From Rhizomys pruinosus (Eukaryota; Chordata; Mammalia; Rodentia; Spalacidae): DNA of 64,000 bases. The first letter of the stretch is position 1. Each line of letters begins with the position of its first letter. Below the pieces are notes generated by a model, which saw nothing but the letters and a program-made list of their open reading frames with translations, was not told where the DNA came from and ran no database searches. Positions 35,005 through 47,227 of this stretch are shown one piece after another. The position numbers and the translations under genes were made by a program. Location of the stretch: assembly GCA_009823505.1 (NCBI GenBank), contig VZQC01007120.1:1118849-1182848 (forward strand), read 5' to 3'.

Positions 35005-35429
35005 TTAACTACTGTCAGATCCCTTCCAGGGGATAATATCATTTTGCATTCCCACCAGAATCATATGAAAATATCTTGAATTTCCATAGTCTCGTCAATG
35101 TGTTGTCTGGACTTGGAACTCTTGACCAAACTGGGAGGTTACAGCTGGTCTTGCCACAATATTCTATTTGCATTTTATTATGATTATACTAGAATATCTT
35201 CTGTACCTAGGGGCCATTAACTCTAGTGTTTTTGCATCCATTTTGTTTCATGTCTTGCTGTTTTCTCCTGGATTTTAAGGATTAGTTATTTCTTGGAGAA
35301 ATTAGCTTCTTTACCAGAAGTCTTCTGATTGTCATTTGTCCATTGTTCATGAATGGGTTGTTTGTCCATGCAAAAATATTTTTCATGATTTTTATGCAAT
35401 TGGTATTATCCATTTTTAAAAATATAATC

Positions 35430-35655
35430 CTATTTATTATTTTTATTTTAACTTATGTGCGTAAATATGTTGCTTACATGTATGTAAGTGCCCCCAAGGT
35501 TTGTAGTGCCCATGGAGGTCAGAAGACATTGGATCCCTGGAACTGAAGTTATGAATAGTTGTCAGCTGCCAGGTGGGTGCTGGGAATCAAACCTGGGTCC
35601 TCTGCAAGAGCAGTCAGTATTCTTAACTGCTGAGCCATCTCTCTAACTCTCCGTC
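35430..35655 (-). mobile_element. B2 SINE
   Basis: gtgcccatggaggtcagaag, gggtgctgggaatcaaacct and cttaactgctgagccatctc on the reverse strand. Confidence 0.9.
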
Positions 35656-36468
35656 TTTTAATATTCTACATTTGAAAGTTTCCCCTACCTAAGTGAAGAG
35701 AAATTACTTTTTTTTCTATTATGTACGTGGGTTGTTTTTCACACTTAGATCTCTAATCCATGTGGAATTTGTTTTGGTAATCAGCACGAGCCCTGAAACT
35801 TTTGTGTTTTACAGGAATATCAATTGTCCTAACATCATTCACTTTGAAGCCTGTGTGTCCCCAAACACAGAGAATTGAGTGCATGGAATTGATTATATGA
35901 GTAATGGATGCACCAAGAGACTAAACAGGGAGTAATTGGACGGCTCAAAAATTGACAGCAACAAGAAGCCACCATCATCTGAAGGCTAAAGTATCAAAGG
36001 GAGAAGAAAATATTCCTAATTCCCAAGGTTTACGATCACCAGGCAGATGCTAAAGTTCTAGCCAGCCACTGTATCCATAGGGAGAAAGTTCTAGAAATGC
36101 TTCTTTTCCTCTGACTCAGTGATCTTTTAGCAGTGATTCCCGTGGGCCATACCCAGAAAGAAACCAAGTTGCAAAGGCACCTGGAATAGCAGAGATGGAG
36201 GGACAGGTAGCTGGAGTGGCATTCCTATTAGTACATATCTTCTCTCCTGGAAATAATGAGTCAATGAAATTTTTTGCTATGTGTATGAGTTGAAAGGACA
36301 GAAAATTAATAATATAAAAACAGAGGTAGAAAGTAAGATAAGACTGAAAACAATTGAGAAAAGGAGATGTTTTATTTTAAAAACATAAATAAAATTAAAG
36401 AGAAATGATGGAAAATAATGAGCCATACATAATAAATGTGGGACTTTAAGAACCTGAAAAAAAGTTCA
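35656..36468. other. Unassigned AT-rich sequence
   Basis: No gene or clear repeat. Confidence 0.4.
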
Positions 36469-36712
36469 TTTCTCCTTCTTCCTTCCTTCCCTCCCTTCCT
36501 CCTTCCCTTCCCTCCTATCTTTCTTTTCATCCTTCTTCCTTCCTTCTTCCCTCCCCTCCTCCTTCCCTTCCTTCCTATCTCTCTCTCCATCTGTCTTCCT
36601 TCCTTCTTCCCTCTCTCTCTCCTTCCTTTCCCCTCCATTTCTCTTTCCTCCCCTTTCTCTTTCCTCCCTTCCCTTGGTCCTTCCCTCCCTCCCTTCCCTC
36701 TCTATTTTACTC
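36469..36712. repeat. Polypyrimidine (CTTCC-rich) tract, about 240 bp
   Basis: Almost pure C/T on the + strand with cttccttcc and ccctcc motifs, interrupted only by single purines. The frames on both strands here (36372-36738) are low-complexity artefacts. Confidence 0.95.
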
Positions 36713-36714
36713 TG

Positions 36715-36830
36715 CCAAGACAAAGTCTCACTATGTAGCCCAAGCTGGCCCAGAAATTACGATCTTGTTGCCCCAAGCCCTCCTGAGAGCTGGGATTGTG
36801 CCTGTAATAGTGCATGCATGCAAATTAAAA
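36715..36830 (-). mobile_element. Old B1/proto-B1 fragment
   Basis: caaagtctcactatgtagcc, caagctggcccagaaatta and agagctgggattgtgcctgt. Confidence 0.6.
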
Positions 36831-37627
36831 AAAAAAATCTCCTTTTATCATTTATCAGTTCTCTAATTGCTGTTTTAATGTGATGCTTGTAGAAATAAGA
36901 ACTTTTAATAAGTCAACTATTCTATGTTGTACCATAAGAAATCCACTTATTATTCCTCTATCTTAATCTAGCAAACTCCAATGATAATCACAGTATTTTT
37001 GTACTTTTTAATTGAATTTTGTGATTTTCATATGATATAGTTTGATAGCATTTAGACCCGTCCTCTCCCAAACCTCCTCCCATTGGCCTCCACCCAATTT
37101 AATGTATATATGGCCTATAGAATGTGATTTGTGTCCCCCAATATCTTTCAGTGCAGAACCATCCACTGGATCTAAATTTGAAGAATTGTTAGCTGATACA
37201 AAATATATGAAATAAATAATTTGAGGGTTTTATGAAGGAATGATTTCTTCTCAGCACAAGATCAGAGACAAGATCATTTTCTTGTAAGAACCTAGTAATA
37301 GGTCCTCCAACTAGAGAATTTCATGAACCTTCAAAGTCCCACTTTCCTTTTCTTCTTCCTCCTTCCATTTTCTCCTTAGCACTGTCCTTGCCCAAACCAG
37401 CTGGCACCACCATTTTCGATAAAGGAGAGTCCAAAACCCACATATGCCTGATCAAGCAAAACATCCCAGGAGAGATTGAAAAAAATGCTATTATTTGGGA
37501 ATATTCGTTGCTCATCACCTTTGTTCTGCATAATTTGTCTCCAATAAAACCATTTTAACCACATACTCTGGGGTAATTGGTTCCAGTGACTGATCCTCAC
37601 TAGTCCTGACTCTGAGGAAAAAAAAAA
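36831..37627. other. Unassigned sequence
   Basis: Around 37010-37190 phrases such as cctctcccaaacctcctccc suggest an old L1-type remnant; nothing else recognised. Confidence 0.35.
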
Positions 37628-38560
37628 ATCTAAAATTCATATGGAAAAACAAAAGATCCCAGATAGCCAAAGCAACACTGAGCAAAAAGAGCAATGCAGG
37701 GTGATGACTAAACCAGACTTCAAACTATACTGCAGGACTATAATCATAAAACAACCTGGAACTGGCACAAAAACATAACTGCAGATCAATGGAACAAAAT
37801 TGAAGATCCAAACTTGGACACATACAATTTCAGCCACCTCATATTTGACAAAGGGGCCAAGAAGACACAATGGAGGAAAGATAGCATCTTCAGCAAATGG
37901 TGCTGGCAAAACTGGATCACTACTTGTAGAAAACAAAACAAAACCCCTACCTTTCACCCTGTACAAAAATAAACTCCAAATGGATCAAAGTCTTCAATGC
38001 GAAACTTGAAACTCTGAAAATGATAGAAGAAAACATTGGCAGTAACCTACAAGATATAGGCATAGGAAAAGACTTTCTCAGACAGCAGCTGTGTAGGAAA
38101 TAAGGTCAACAATCATTAAACTAAAAAGCTTCTGAATATCAAAAGAAACAATCCAAGAAGTGAAGAGAAAATCCACAGAGTGGGAAGAAATCTTCATGAG
38201 CGACACATCTGACAGAGGTTTAACACCCAGAGCAAATAAATTACTCAAAAAGCAAAGGAGCAAAGAAGCAAATGACCCAATCAAAAGATGGAGTAAAGAG
38301 CTGAACAGAGACTTCACAAATGAAGTAAAGATGGCTGAGAAACATCTTAAAAAGTGTTCAACATCTTTAATAATTAAGGAAATGCAAATTAAAACCACTT
38401 TAAGATTTCATCTTACTCTAGTAAGACTGTATATAATCAATAAAACAAATGATATCAAATTCTGGAGAGGTTGTGGGGAAAGGGGAATAGAACACTCATC
38501 CACTGCTGGTAGGAATGCAAACTCATGCAACCCCTTTCATGGAAAGCAGCGTGGAGAACT

Positions 38561-38600
38561 CTTTTTTTTTTTTTTTGAGACAGAGTCTCCCTGTAACCCC
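38561..38600 (-). mobile_element. Severely truncated B1 inserted in L1 ORF2
   Basis: Only the A tail (T-run) and gagacagagtctccctgtaa remain, placed between gtggagaact and taaaaagactcaaaatg, where L1 is normally continuous. Confidence 0.8.
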
Positions 38601-39125
38601 TAAAAAGACTCAAAATGAACCTACCACTTGGCCTAGTCTTACCACTTCTGGGTATATACCCACAAGACTCATCCTATTGCAGAGATATGTGCAAAACCTT
38701 GTTTATTGCAGAGAGCTGGAAGCAACTGGTGTCCCTCAACTGAGAGTAGATAAAGAAAATGTGGTACATCTACACAATGGAGTTCTATGCAGTGGTAAAG
38801 AAAGATAGCATCATGAAATTTGCAGGTAAATGGATAGAACTAGAAGCTGTTATGCCAGAAAAACAAACAATGTATGGTATCCCTCATTTGTGGATCCTAG
38901 CACCAAATCCTTATATGTAAGACAAACTATTTTTTCTTTTTTAGTAAATATAATATCATATTACCTGATGGTACTATTTAAAAGTACATTAAAACATATA
39001 TCAACTTGCTATGTACTTTAGGAATAGGAGGTAATATTTCTTTTTACCTGCATACAATGCTACTGTTAAAATGTGAATCCCTAAATATGTTTTAGAATTA
39101 ACCTATAGCTTATTTTCAGACGTAA

Positions 39126-39232
39126 TTTTGGTATATGTATGGCATCTATACATGCATATTTTGGTATATGTATGGCATCTATACATGCATATTTTGGTAT
39201 ATGTATGGTGTCTATACATGCATATTTTGGAG
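39126..39232. repeat. Three tandem copies of a 33-bp unit
   Basis: ttttggtatatgtatggcat then ctatacatgcata, three times, the third with one change (ggtgtc for ggcatc). Inside the L1 3' UTR region. Confidence 0.95.
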
Positions 39233-39451
39233 CAATACAAAATTAAAGGGAACAACAACAACCAAAAAGACTGGTTCAGAGAACTGCCCAAAACAGTAAA
39301 CTTCTGTGTCAAAAAAGTTAAAAAGACTGAGAAAAATATGCAGAATTCATGAGTTCTGGTGGGGTTGGGGGCATGGAAGGGAGAACTGGTCTAAATTTGA
39401 TTAAGAAATGTGTGAAATGCACAAAAGTTCAATAAAAAATTAAGAAAAAAA

Positions 39452-40699
39452 GAAATTGTGACATATCTTCAAAAGGATATTTTACAGGAATAAAATACAA
39501 GTTTTACACAACTATAACATAATGAAGAAAGGAAATGTGATGGAAGTTAACAATTTTTGGAATAAATGTAACTAGTGGCAGTGAGCTATCTGGTCAACCA
39601 ATAGCATAACTGTAATTGTTAAGGTTGTTCATTTCATTACAGTGTCCTTTCTCAGATTTTTTTTTCTGCTCTTCAGATTGTTGTTCTTTACCTGTTCACA
39701 CTATTTTCATGGTTATTTGACTGGTTTTCATTTTACCCTGTCTATAGGTGTTGAGCGGGACTTGGAGACACACGTGTGCATGTTATCTAAACCAAGCGGT
39801 TTTGTCTCTATGCTTATGAATGCCTTACTCTTTTTTATGTACTTTGAAGTTGCTTCATCTATCCCTATGAAGCCATCTGTTGCACACTTAGAAATCTGAA
39901 AGCAGATGCAGAGAGTGTCTGGAGCACAAGATGTTATTTGTAACAAACACTGACAAAGAGAAGGGCAAAACAATATTAGGCAGGGGGACGATGCAAGCCT
40001 GATGGAAACTTCATCAATGCAACAGGGTATTCTGAAGTAATTATTGCCCATTAAGAGCCCCTGTTTCAAGCCAAAATGCCTGGCATATACACCTGTCACT
40101 CAGTTACCAGACACAGGCTACCCTTCCCCAAGGACATGACCACAGGTAAAGTGACAAGGGAGCAGACACTAAAGTAGCCAAAATGTGGAGACTGTCTGCT
40201 GATGACACAGGAGCAGCAGGGCAGCAAGTCCTTCCTGGAAGGAACAGTTCTCTGGCTGCTTAGATTCAAATTTCCATTTGGGATAGAAGGACAACTACTC
40301 CAAGCATCTAATGTGCTTCTCTGAAGGGACATTTAGAAAAAGAGATGCTAACAGTGTAAACTACAGCATGTAAAGCCAAGGTAGACCTCAGGCTTCCATC
40401 TGGTACTTTATCTCCTTCTTTCCCATCAGCCTCAGCTGATGCTTTCGCTGGACTGGCTGCCACTTGCTAACATGCCCCAGGCCTTCAGGTGTAGGAACTT
40501 CAGACACTTTGGCTGCAGTCACTGAACCATCTCATTTACAGCTGTAATTAGGAAAGGGCTAACTAAATTAGCTCAACTGGGTCTTTGAGTTCCATATGTA
40601 TTTCTTCTTTCCTCTGTTGAACAATACTTGCAGAGTAGCCTCTTAATGATCCGAATTGTTCCTGAATACAAGGACATCCAAGTGCCCAAATGACAAGCT
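39452..40699. other. Unassigned sequence
   Basis: Frames at 39642-39899 (+) and 39728-40099 (-) overlap each other and show no domain. The right part could extend the ERVL remnant. Confidence 0.35.
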
Positions 40700-42830
40700 T
40701 ATGATTTGAGAGGGTCACATGAGAAAGCATACTTCTTTTGGAGAGCAGAGCCTTTAACCCAGCTAACAGTTATGAGAAGAGGAAGGGGACCACTGAGCAG
40801 CACGACTCGGTGGATCCGCTACTGTTTCCCACTCTAGATTCTGATGTCTGTTATTCTTCCTATGGGGACATATGAAAAGGCCACTGATCATAGGCACATA
40901 CTGATTCTAGAAGACAGCCCCATGTCTCTGCAGAGTATTCTTACCCTCCAAAGTTCTATCAGGCTAGAAATTTCTCAGTGCAGGGTCACTGAGGAACAAG
41001 AAAGATGGCATACTTCTGTCCTCTTTTTCGGTCTGAGACAAAGGCCTGGGTGCTTCCCCTCTGGCCAGCCAAATAGTCCAAAGCAGTTCAGATGGGACCA
41101 AGGCCAAACCTGGACACCCCTTCATTTAAAGCAGTAAACATATCGTTCTTTCTTTCTTTGTTGTTTAAGCTGACCAGTCCAAAATTAGGAGGGGAAATCA
41201 CTAAAACCTTTAAAACCCAGGACCTTTCTGGGGGCTTTGGAATTTAATTTCTGAATTCTACTTTCCACTTTCAGAGAGCGCTATTTCTCTGTGTGAGTGT
41301 ACCTAGGGATGGGTGATTCACAACTAGTGAATCAAACACTCTTGGATCTTTGATAGTAGTGCTGGCTGAAACTACATTGGACAAAAAAGGGCAAATTCAT
41401 AATCAAAATCTCCACAAGTGAAGATCAACCATTAACACTGCCAGGATGAGATGAGCCCTAGAGGCTGGAGAGGCTTCCCCAGTGTGGTGTCATGTTAACG
41501 CTGCTTTCTGCTGTTGCTGTTCACAGTGACCGTAGCTAGAGAAGCTTTACCACGTCAAAACATCTGTTGTTGGGGTCACGCAGTCCTTCATCATGGTTGC
41601 CATCATGTGTGTACCCATTATATACCACCACTGTAGTGGCTGATGACAGGCTAGCCAACATCAGCTGCAGTTCCACATTCCCATCACCAGTCTTCCTTTA
41701 TATTGCCTTCCGGGTCTATGGTCAGCTAGCCAGGCCATTCATTACTATTTATAAATCTATTTATAGTTAGCTTAGCCTTTTCTTTCATTATATGCAAAAG
41801 GAACAAGAAGGTTGGTTTTGTGCATCTCTAATTCTCCTAGTGTTCAGTCACAAACACTGCTCCCATTTCGTTATGATTTTTTTTTTTTCTAGAACCATCT
41901 GACCTTATTAACAGTGGCTCGTATAAGACCTGGCTCGCCGTGGTTACATAGCTTCTCATAATCAGGTGATTCAGTTCTACTAGGGTCCAGAAGCATGGCA
42001 GAAGCTGGTTTTTAAAACATATATAACAAGCCCAGAACACAAAAGGCCTATGCCGTGATTCTCTCACTAGGACTCAATCCAAACTATGCACAACACCTTC
42101 TCTACCATTGATAACCTCCAACCATTTTTGGTTAGTCAGATTATATGACTCAAGCAACCAGGCTTGCTTTTGCTGTAGTCATTTCCTGCTCTGGGCTGCA
42201 GTCAGCCCTTCATGATTCTCAGAATATAGGTTGGAGCAAAATCCCTAGATGTAAAATCTGTGCCTTCAGAACCCAAGGGGGACGACCAGTCTTGGAGTTT
42301 CTTTTTCTGGGTAGAAGATTGAAAGACACAGTAATATTTCTTTTCCTTTGGAGGGAATTTACTGGTATGTCTTGATTCCTGGCCTCCTAAGAAGGTTATT
42401 ATCCCCTACCATCTGGAGTACATGTATCTTACCAAGACTTCCAACATGCTGACCACCTCTTGCTCATTTGGCCAATCAACATATTATAATATCATCAATG
42501 TACTAAATCAATGTGATATTCCGGGGTATGCTCAGATAATCTAGATCTTCTACTCAGTTTTGACAGGAGGCAGAACAGTTAACACAAGCCCTTGCTCAAA
42601 ATTATAAATATATATTGTTATTGATTTCACATTAATGTGAATGATTGTCTTTTATAATCTATGATAGGAAGTATACTGTGCACAACAATGGCAATGTATC
42701 TGAGGCCCATTAATGTAACCAAACAAGATCTTACACCTAGCCCAATGGCTCTAATCAGAGCAATTAGCTGCTTGGACTTGCAGTAGTCTACAGTTATCTT
42801 CTTATAGGAGCTGCTGGCTTCAGAGGTTCC
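40700..42830 (-). pseudogene. Decayed ERVL-type pol (reverse transcriptase, RNase H, possible integrase)
   Basis: On the reverse strand near 42800-42740 KITVDYCKSKQL fits the start of the ERVL reverse transcriptase core. Near 42510 HIDLVHYIDDIII contains the YIDD catalytic box. At 41930-42030 NQLLPCFWTLVELNHL fits the RNase H region. A weak integrase-like match lies near 40850-40950. Many stops and frameshifts, so it is an ancient class III copy. LTRs were not found. Confidence 0.6.
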
Positions 42831-43999
42831 ATGCTGGCCAGGGAAAGGAAGGGGTCTTGGGGACTATTGTCTCTCTGCCTTTTGGATCCTTAAGCCATGA
42901 ATGGATGAATAATGCACTCATGTATTAATCTCCAGCACTTTCATTCTCCAGGATGCTGTTCAGTTTTTTATTTTACTATCATGGTTGGGGGAGTGTCAGA
43001 GCAGGGGACAGAGGATCTAGAGGTTAGGGAAAGTACAAAGGAAATCGGAACTGTCCAAGGGACTCTCGAGATTTGATCCATGTCGTCAGTTTCAGATCTA
43101 AAAACTGGATCAGATACAGATAACAGGTCAGAAAATGTGAGTTTTATTATAAAAAGACTATATTTTAGGGCACTTTGGGGTTCACAGTAATACCCAGTAG
43201 AAAGTAGAAAAGGTTTCCATATATTCCCTGCCTCCATGCAAGCTCGCTCCTCCATTAGCGACAGTGCACCCCACAGTGAGTGGAACACCTGTTACAACCA
43301 ATGACCCTATATTGACATGTCATTATCACAGAAGTTCCACGGTTTACACTGGGGTTCACTCTACATCCTGATGTTTGGGAATGTATAATGACATGTCCCT
43401 TCCTTTATGGTATCATGCTGAATTGTTTCACAGTCCTATGAGCACTCTGCCTTCGACCTATTAATCCTCTTGGTCTCTTTACTGGTCTCTTTATTGCCTT
43501 CATAGTTTTTCCTTTGCAGAATGTTGTATATCTGGAATTATACAATATGCCTCTTTTCTATATTGCCTTCTTTCACTTAGCTATATGCATTTGGGATCTG
43601 GACTCCTAAGGTTTTACTGTAGTATATAGTCATCCTTAGAAAAAAATTTTTCCCTGCAATCACAAACACAATAATATCCGAGGAAGATGCCCATCTGTTT
43701 TGCCTATAGGAAGGCTACATATTCCTGCGAGTTCTGCCCCTTTGCTTCTCCAATTTTGCTGGTCATTACTATAATTGTAACAAGCTTGTTTAGGATGTTT
43801 AAGCACTGCCACCTGGCCTGTATTGCTTCAGGGCTCTATCACTCACATGGACATCAGTGAGCCGAGTTCTCTAACAGACCACTCTACTGTCAGCCCTGCT
43901 CCACAGCGAACATCCACTGCTGAAAGGCTGTGTCGTCCTGGTGCACCTCCAGGCAGTCTTTCCCATGACTGCCTGGGCATCGTTCTTAAAACAAAATAA
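42831..43999. other. Unassigned sequence
   Basis: No gene; short frames only. Confidence 0.4.
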
Positions 44000-44230
44000 T
44001 GAGAGGTTGAAGAGACAGTGCAGTGCTTAAGAGCATGCAACCCTCCTGCAGAGGACTTGAGTTTGGTAAGCAGTACCCACATCAAGTAGTTTATACCTGC
44101 CTATAACTCCAGGTCCAGGGGAGATGCCACCTCTGGCCTCTGCCGGTGCACTCACATGTGCACATACATATCCTACACACACGCACACACACACACACAC
44201 ACAATTTAAGATAAAATAAATATTTTTTTT
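44000..44230 (+). mobile_element. Old B2/B3 SINE with a (CA)n tail
   Basis: gaagagacagtgcagtgctt, cctgcagaggacttgagttt, ataactccaggtccagggga; tail cacacgcacacacacacaca (44178-44203) then ataaaataaa. Confidence 0.75.
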
Positions 44231-45863
44231 AATTTAATAAGTGACTGATATGTTGGGAATAGTTACTTTAATAAAAAGTCATGATTCTGACCATAAATGC
44301 ACATTGCTAGCCAAAAAAAGATTAAACTGATTCCGTATCTCGACACTTGCAAGATTTTAATCCACTTCCTCCATCTTGTATGAAGGAAATTCTGTCATTT
44401 CAACTTTATACAACATAGAACATTGGACTTTTTTTAATGTTTCTGGAGATCACTCTAATAGTAACTTCATGCCATACCCTGGAATCACTGCCAAGCTGTT
44501 AAATATTATAATTAAAGAGAGCAGTTTGAAGTTAATGAACTATTCACTATCCAATATTTTTAGGCCCCCCCTGATCAAACATCCTGAGAGTTTGGCCCCA
44601 CACATAGTCCCTCTGCTCTTTCTGATGTGTGCTAGCTAGTTCTTGTTGGGGGAGGGATTTCCTTTCCCAGCTGTAGACTCATATCCTCTTCTGCTCTCTT
44701 ATGAATCTATGGCTATTAATATCAGCCTGGACTGTACATACAGCTTAACTTTAATTATAGTCCTAGCAGGAAGAAGGGGGTGCTGTGGGTTCTGCACATG
44801 TTACCTCACAGGATGAGACCCATAGAACATCTGATATCTCCCAATGGGAGATACTAGGTTCTAGCTCTTTTTATTTTTCCCAGTTCTAAGTAACAAACTC
44901 ATGCCTTCAGCATGCCAGGATATATCCCCAGCTCTTAATAAGGATGAGGAGGCTATGCCCTCAGTCTTAATAAGGATGAGGAGGCTATGCCCTCAGTCTT
45001 AGAAGGTTCAGCCAGTTCTATGAACTCAAAAATCATCAGATTATCTGTACAGAGAGCCTCATCCCACCAGACTCCTGGATGCAAACCTAGGTAGAGCTAT
45101 CTTGGCTGAGCATGCAGTCATCTGTGAAATTCAGTCACTCTGAACACAGATCCTACAGCTCAGACACTGACTCTCCCTAGAGTGAATAGGAATTTCTTTG
45201 TATGTAACAAGAGGTCCTCTGCTCTCACATGCAGATTTCAACATCTAATACATTCTGTCTGCCATTATTATTTCTCCTATGTTTCAATTGCATGATAGAT
45301 CTCACTTATTAATGCATATTCTCCCACCAGAACAACCTCCTAATTTATTGCAAATGAAAATTTCACCATTGGGCCATCACCTTGTTCCATGAGCCACTAG
45401 GAATGAACAATGCCATTTGCAACTAGAGATGGGCTCCTTATTGCCAATTGGATGGCAGTGACCCATCTAAACCACCATGTCTACTTTCCTTAATTTATTC
45501 TTGGTATCAATGATGCAGGTGATATCCTTCAGAAGTTGGTGCTGATATCAAGCATTAGGTGAAACTACTCATTAGGGATCCACATTTATGAAAAGAAGGG
45601 GGAGGGAGTGGGAATAAGCTGAAGGAGAAATTAAAACTTGATAATCTGTCCAATATGGAAGAAGGCCTGAACTAATAGTGCTTACAAGAGTATCCCTAAA
45701 ATGCCCTATATCCTTCTACCTTGCTTTTCCAGGGCAGAATATAAACAAATAATTCATATTATTTCAAACAAAAAAGGATAGGAAAGAGAGTAATGAGAAA
45801 GGGGACTAGGAATATGAGCAAAGAACATAAATATGAGAAATGCCATAATGTACATTATTATTT
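44231..45863. other. Unassigned sequence
   Basis: No gene. It contains a direct 2 x 32 bp duplication (44937-45000). Confidence 0.4.
44937..45000. repeat. Two perfect tandem copies of a 32-bp unit
   Basis: aataaggatgaggaggctat then gccctcagtctt, twice. It is unrelated in sequence to the 32-bp minisatellite at the left end. Confidence 0.95.
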
Positions 45864-45880
45864 TATATGCTGATTTTTTT

Positions 45881-46116
45881 TAATTTTATTTATTTCTGTA
45901 TGTGTATGAATGTACTGTCTGCATGCAAGTTTGTGCACCTGTGTCATGCAATGCCGCGGAGGTCAGAAGAGGGTCTCAGATTCCCCTGGAACTGGAGTTC
46001 TCCTGGAATTGGAGTTTCAGATGGTTCTCAGCCGCCATGTGGGTGCTGGGGATCGAACCCGGGTCCTCTGTAAGAGCAGTCGGCCCTCTTAACCGCTAGG
46101 CCATCTCTCCAGCCCC
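45881..46116 (-). mobile_element. B2 SINE, 17-bp-duplication subfamily, young
   Basis: Nearly identical to 15407-15660 in the body. The 17-bp duplication is at 45985-46001 and 46002-46018. CpGs are largely intact (gatcgaacccgggtcctctg). Target-site duplication of 17 bp with one mismatch: tatatgctgattttttt (45864-45880) and tatacgctgattttttt (46117-46133). Confidence 0.95.
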
Positions 46117-46219
46117 TATACGCTGATTTTTTTAAAGTAAATACTTCCTGTTAGTTTCTACTTGCTTTATAAAGAACCCTTTGATAGTTTATGGGGTGAT
46201 TATATAGCTTATAAAATTC

Positions 46220-46447
46220 GAGATGGCTCAGTGGTTAAGATCACCAAGTGCTCTTGCAGAGGACCCGGGTTTGATTCCCAGCACCCATATGATGGCTAAA
46301 GAACCATCTTTAAGCCAGGCATGGTGGTGCATGCCTTTAATCCTAGCACTCAGGAGGCAGAGGCACGTGGATCTCTGTGAGTTCAAGGCCAGCCTGGTCT
46401 ACAGAGTGAGTTCCAGGCCAGCTGGGGCTATAGGGAGACCCTGTCTC

Positions 46448-46490
<43 letters not shown>
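46220..46490 (+). mobile_element. Composite B2-head/B1 SINE, second copy
   Basis: Head gagatggctcagtggttaag to aagaaccatctttaa, then directly the B1 start gccaggcatggtggtgcatg and a full B1, then (AAAT)n to 46497. The junction matches the copy at 8317-8577. Likely duplication ataaaattc (46211-46219) / ataaattc (46491-46498). Confidence 0.88.
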
Positions 46491-46494
<4 letters not shown>

Positions 46495-46497
46495 ATT
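46447..46497. repeat. (AAAT)n microsatellite
   Basis: About twelve aaat units grown from the SINE tail. Confidence 0.95.
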
Positions 46498-46498
46498 C

Positions 46499-47104
46499 TA
46501 GTACAACCTTTGAATCTCCAACATGCAGCTTTTCATAAAACATAAATATAAACAGAGCTAAGTTGGCTGCTTATCATCCCTTTGAAACACAGTTCTATTT
46601 TTAGTTTGTTTGTGTGTAAAGTCACAATTTTTCATGACTTTAGAACAGTCTCAAATACAGAACTTTTGCTATACAATGCTCACTTTAGAGAGTTTGCTCA
46701 ATCTATCTCTATGTAGAAGAATCACATCTGTCCAGTAACAAACAAAACAGCACAGGTTATTTAAGAATGCTCTGAGAGAAAAAAAAGAGAAAGAATATCC
46801 CAAATGATTCATGGTCACAGCTGCAATTTATGGAACCTACTAAGAGAGCAGTGTTTCCTCCATGGTGAACTGTGAATCACCTGGCTGTTCTTGGGGGCAA
46901 AAGGGAAATTCTCTGGGGAGGGAGCACCAGGAAGTCGTTTCCTATCTGTAACAAGCACTTAGGTTAGGATGGAACATAAAAAGTCCGAAAATGTCCACTG
47001 CTCAGTCAGAGTAATAGTAGGCTGAGCTAAAGGAAAAGCTCTATGCTAAGCCATGTGCAAGGGCTGCTCTGAGACCTTGTTTATGTTTGTTTCTTTGTTT
47101 GTTT
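46499..47104. other. Unassigned sequence
   Basis: No gene or repeat recognised. Confidence 0.4.
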
Positions 47105-47227
47105 ATTTGTAGCCCTAGCTGGCCTGGAACTTGCTGTGTAGACCAGGCTGGCCTTGATCTCACAGAGCTTCACCTGCCTCTGCTTCCTGAGTGCTGAGCT
47201 TAAAGGCATGCGCCGCCATGCCAGGCT
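47105..47227 (-). mobile_element. B1 SINE
   Basis: tgtgtagaccaggctggcct, cacctgcctctgcttcctga and aaaggcatgcgccgccatgc; 3' part replaced by a TTTG-rich tail (47084-47110). Confidence 0.9.

Larger units (their letters stand above)
37628..39450 (+). mobile_element. Old L1, 5'-truncated, with 3' UTR
   Basis: The forward strand starts in the late reverse-transcriptase part of ORF2 and runs through the C terminus (to about 38900) and a 3' UTR ending near aataaaaaattaagaaaaaa (39432-39451). The frame is broken in several places; the longest surviving piece is 38160-38560, with STEWEEIF and [11 protein letters not shown] truncated B1 interrupts it at 38561-38600. Confidence 0.88.

Noticed and set aside
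36372..36738. Charged Glu/Lys/Arg-rich and Pro/Leu/Ser-rich frames
   Set aside because: Low-complexity translations of the pyrimidine tract on both strands.
39642..40099. Overlapping frames on both strands
   Set aside because: They overlap each other, lack domains, and may be ERV-derived.
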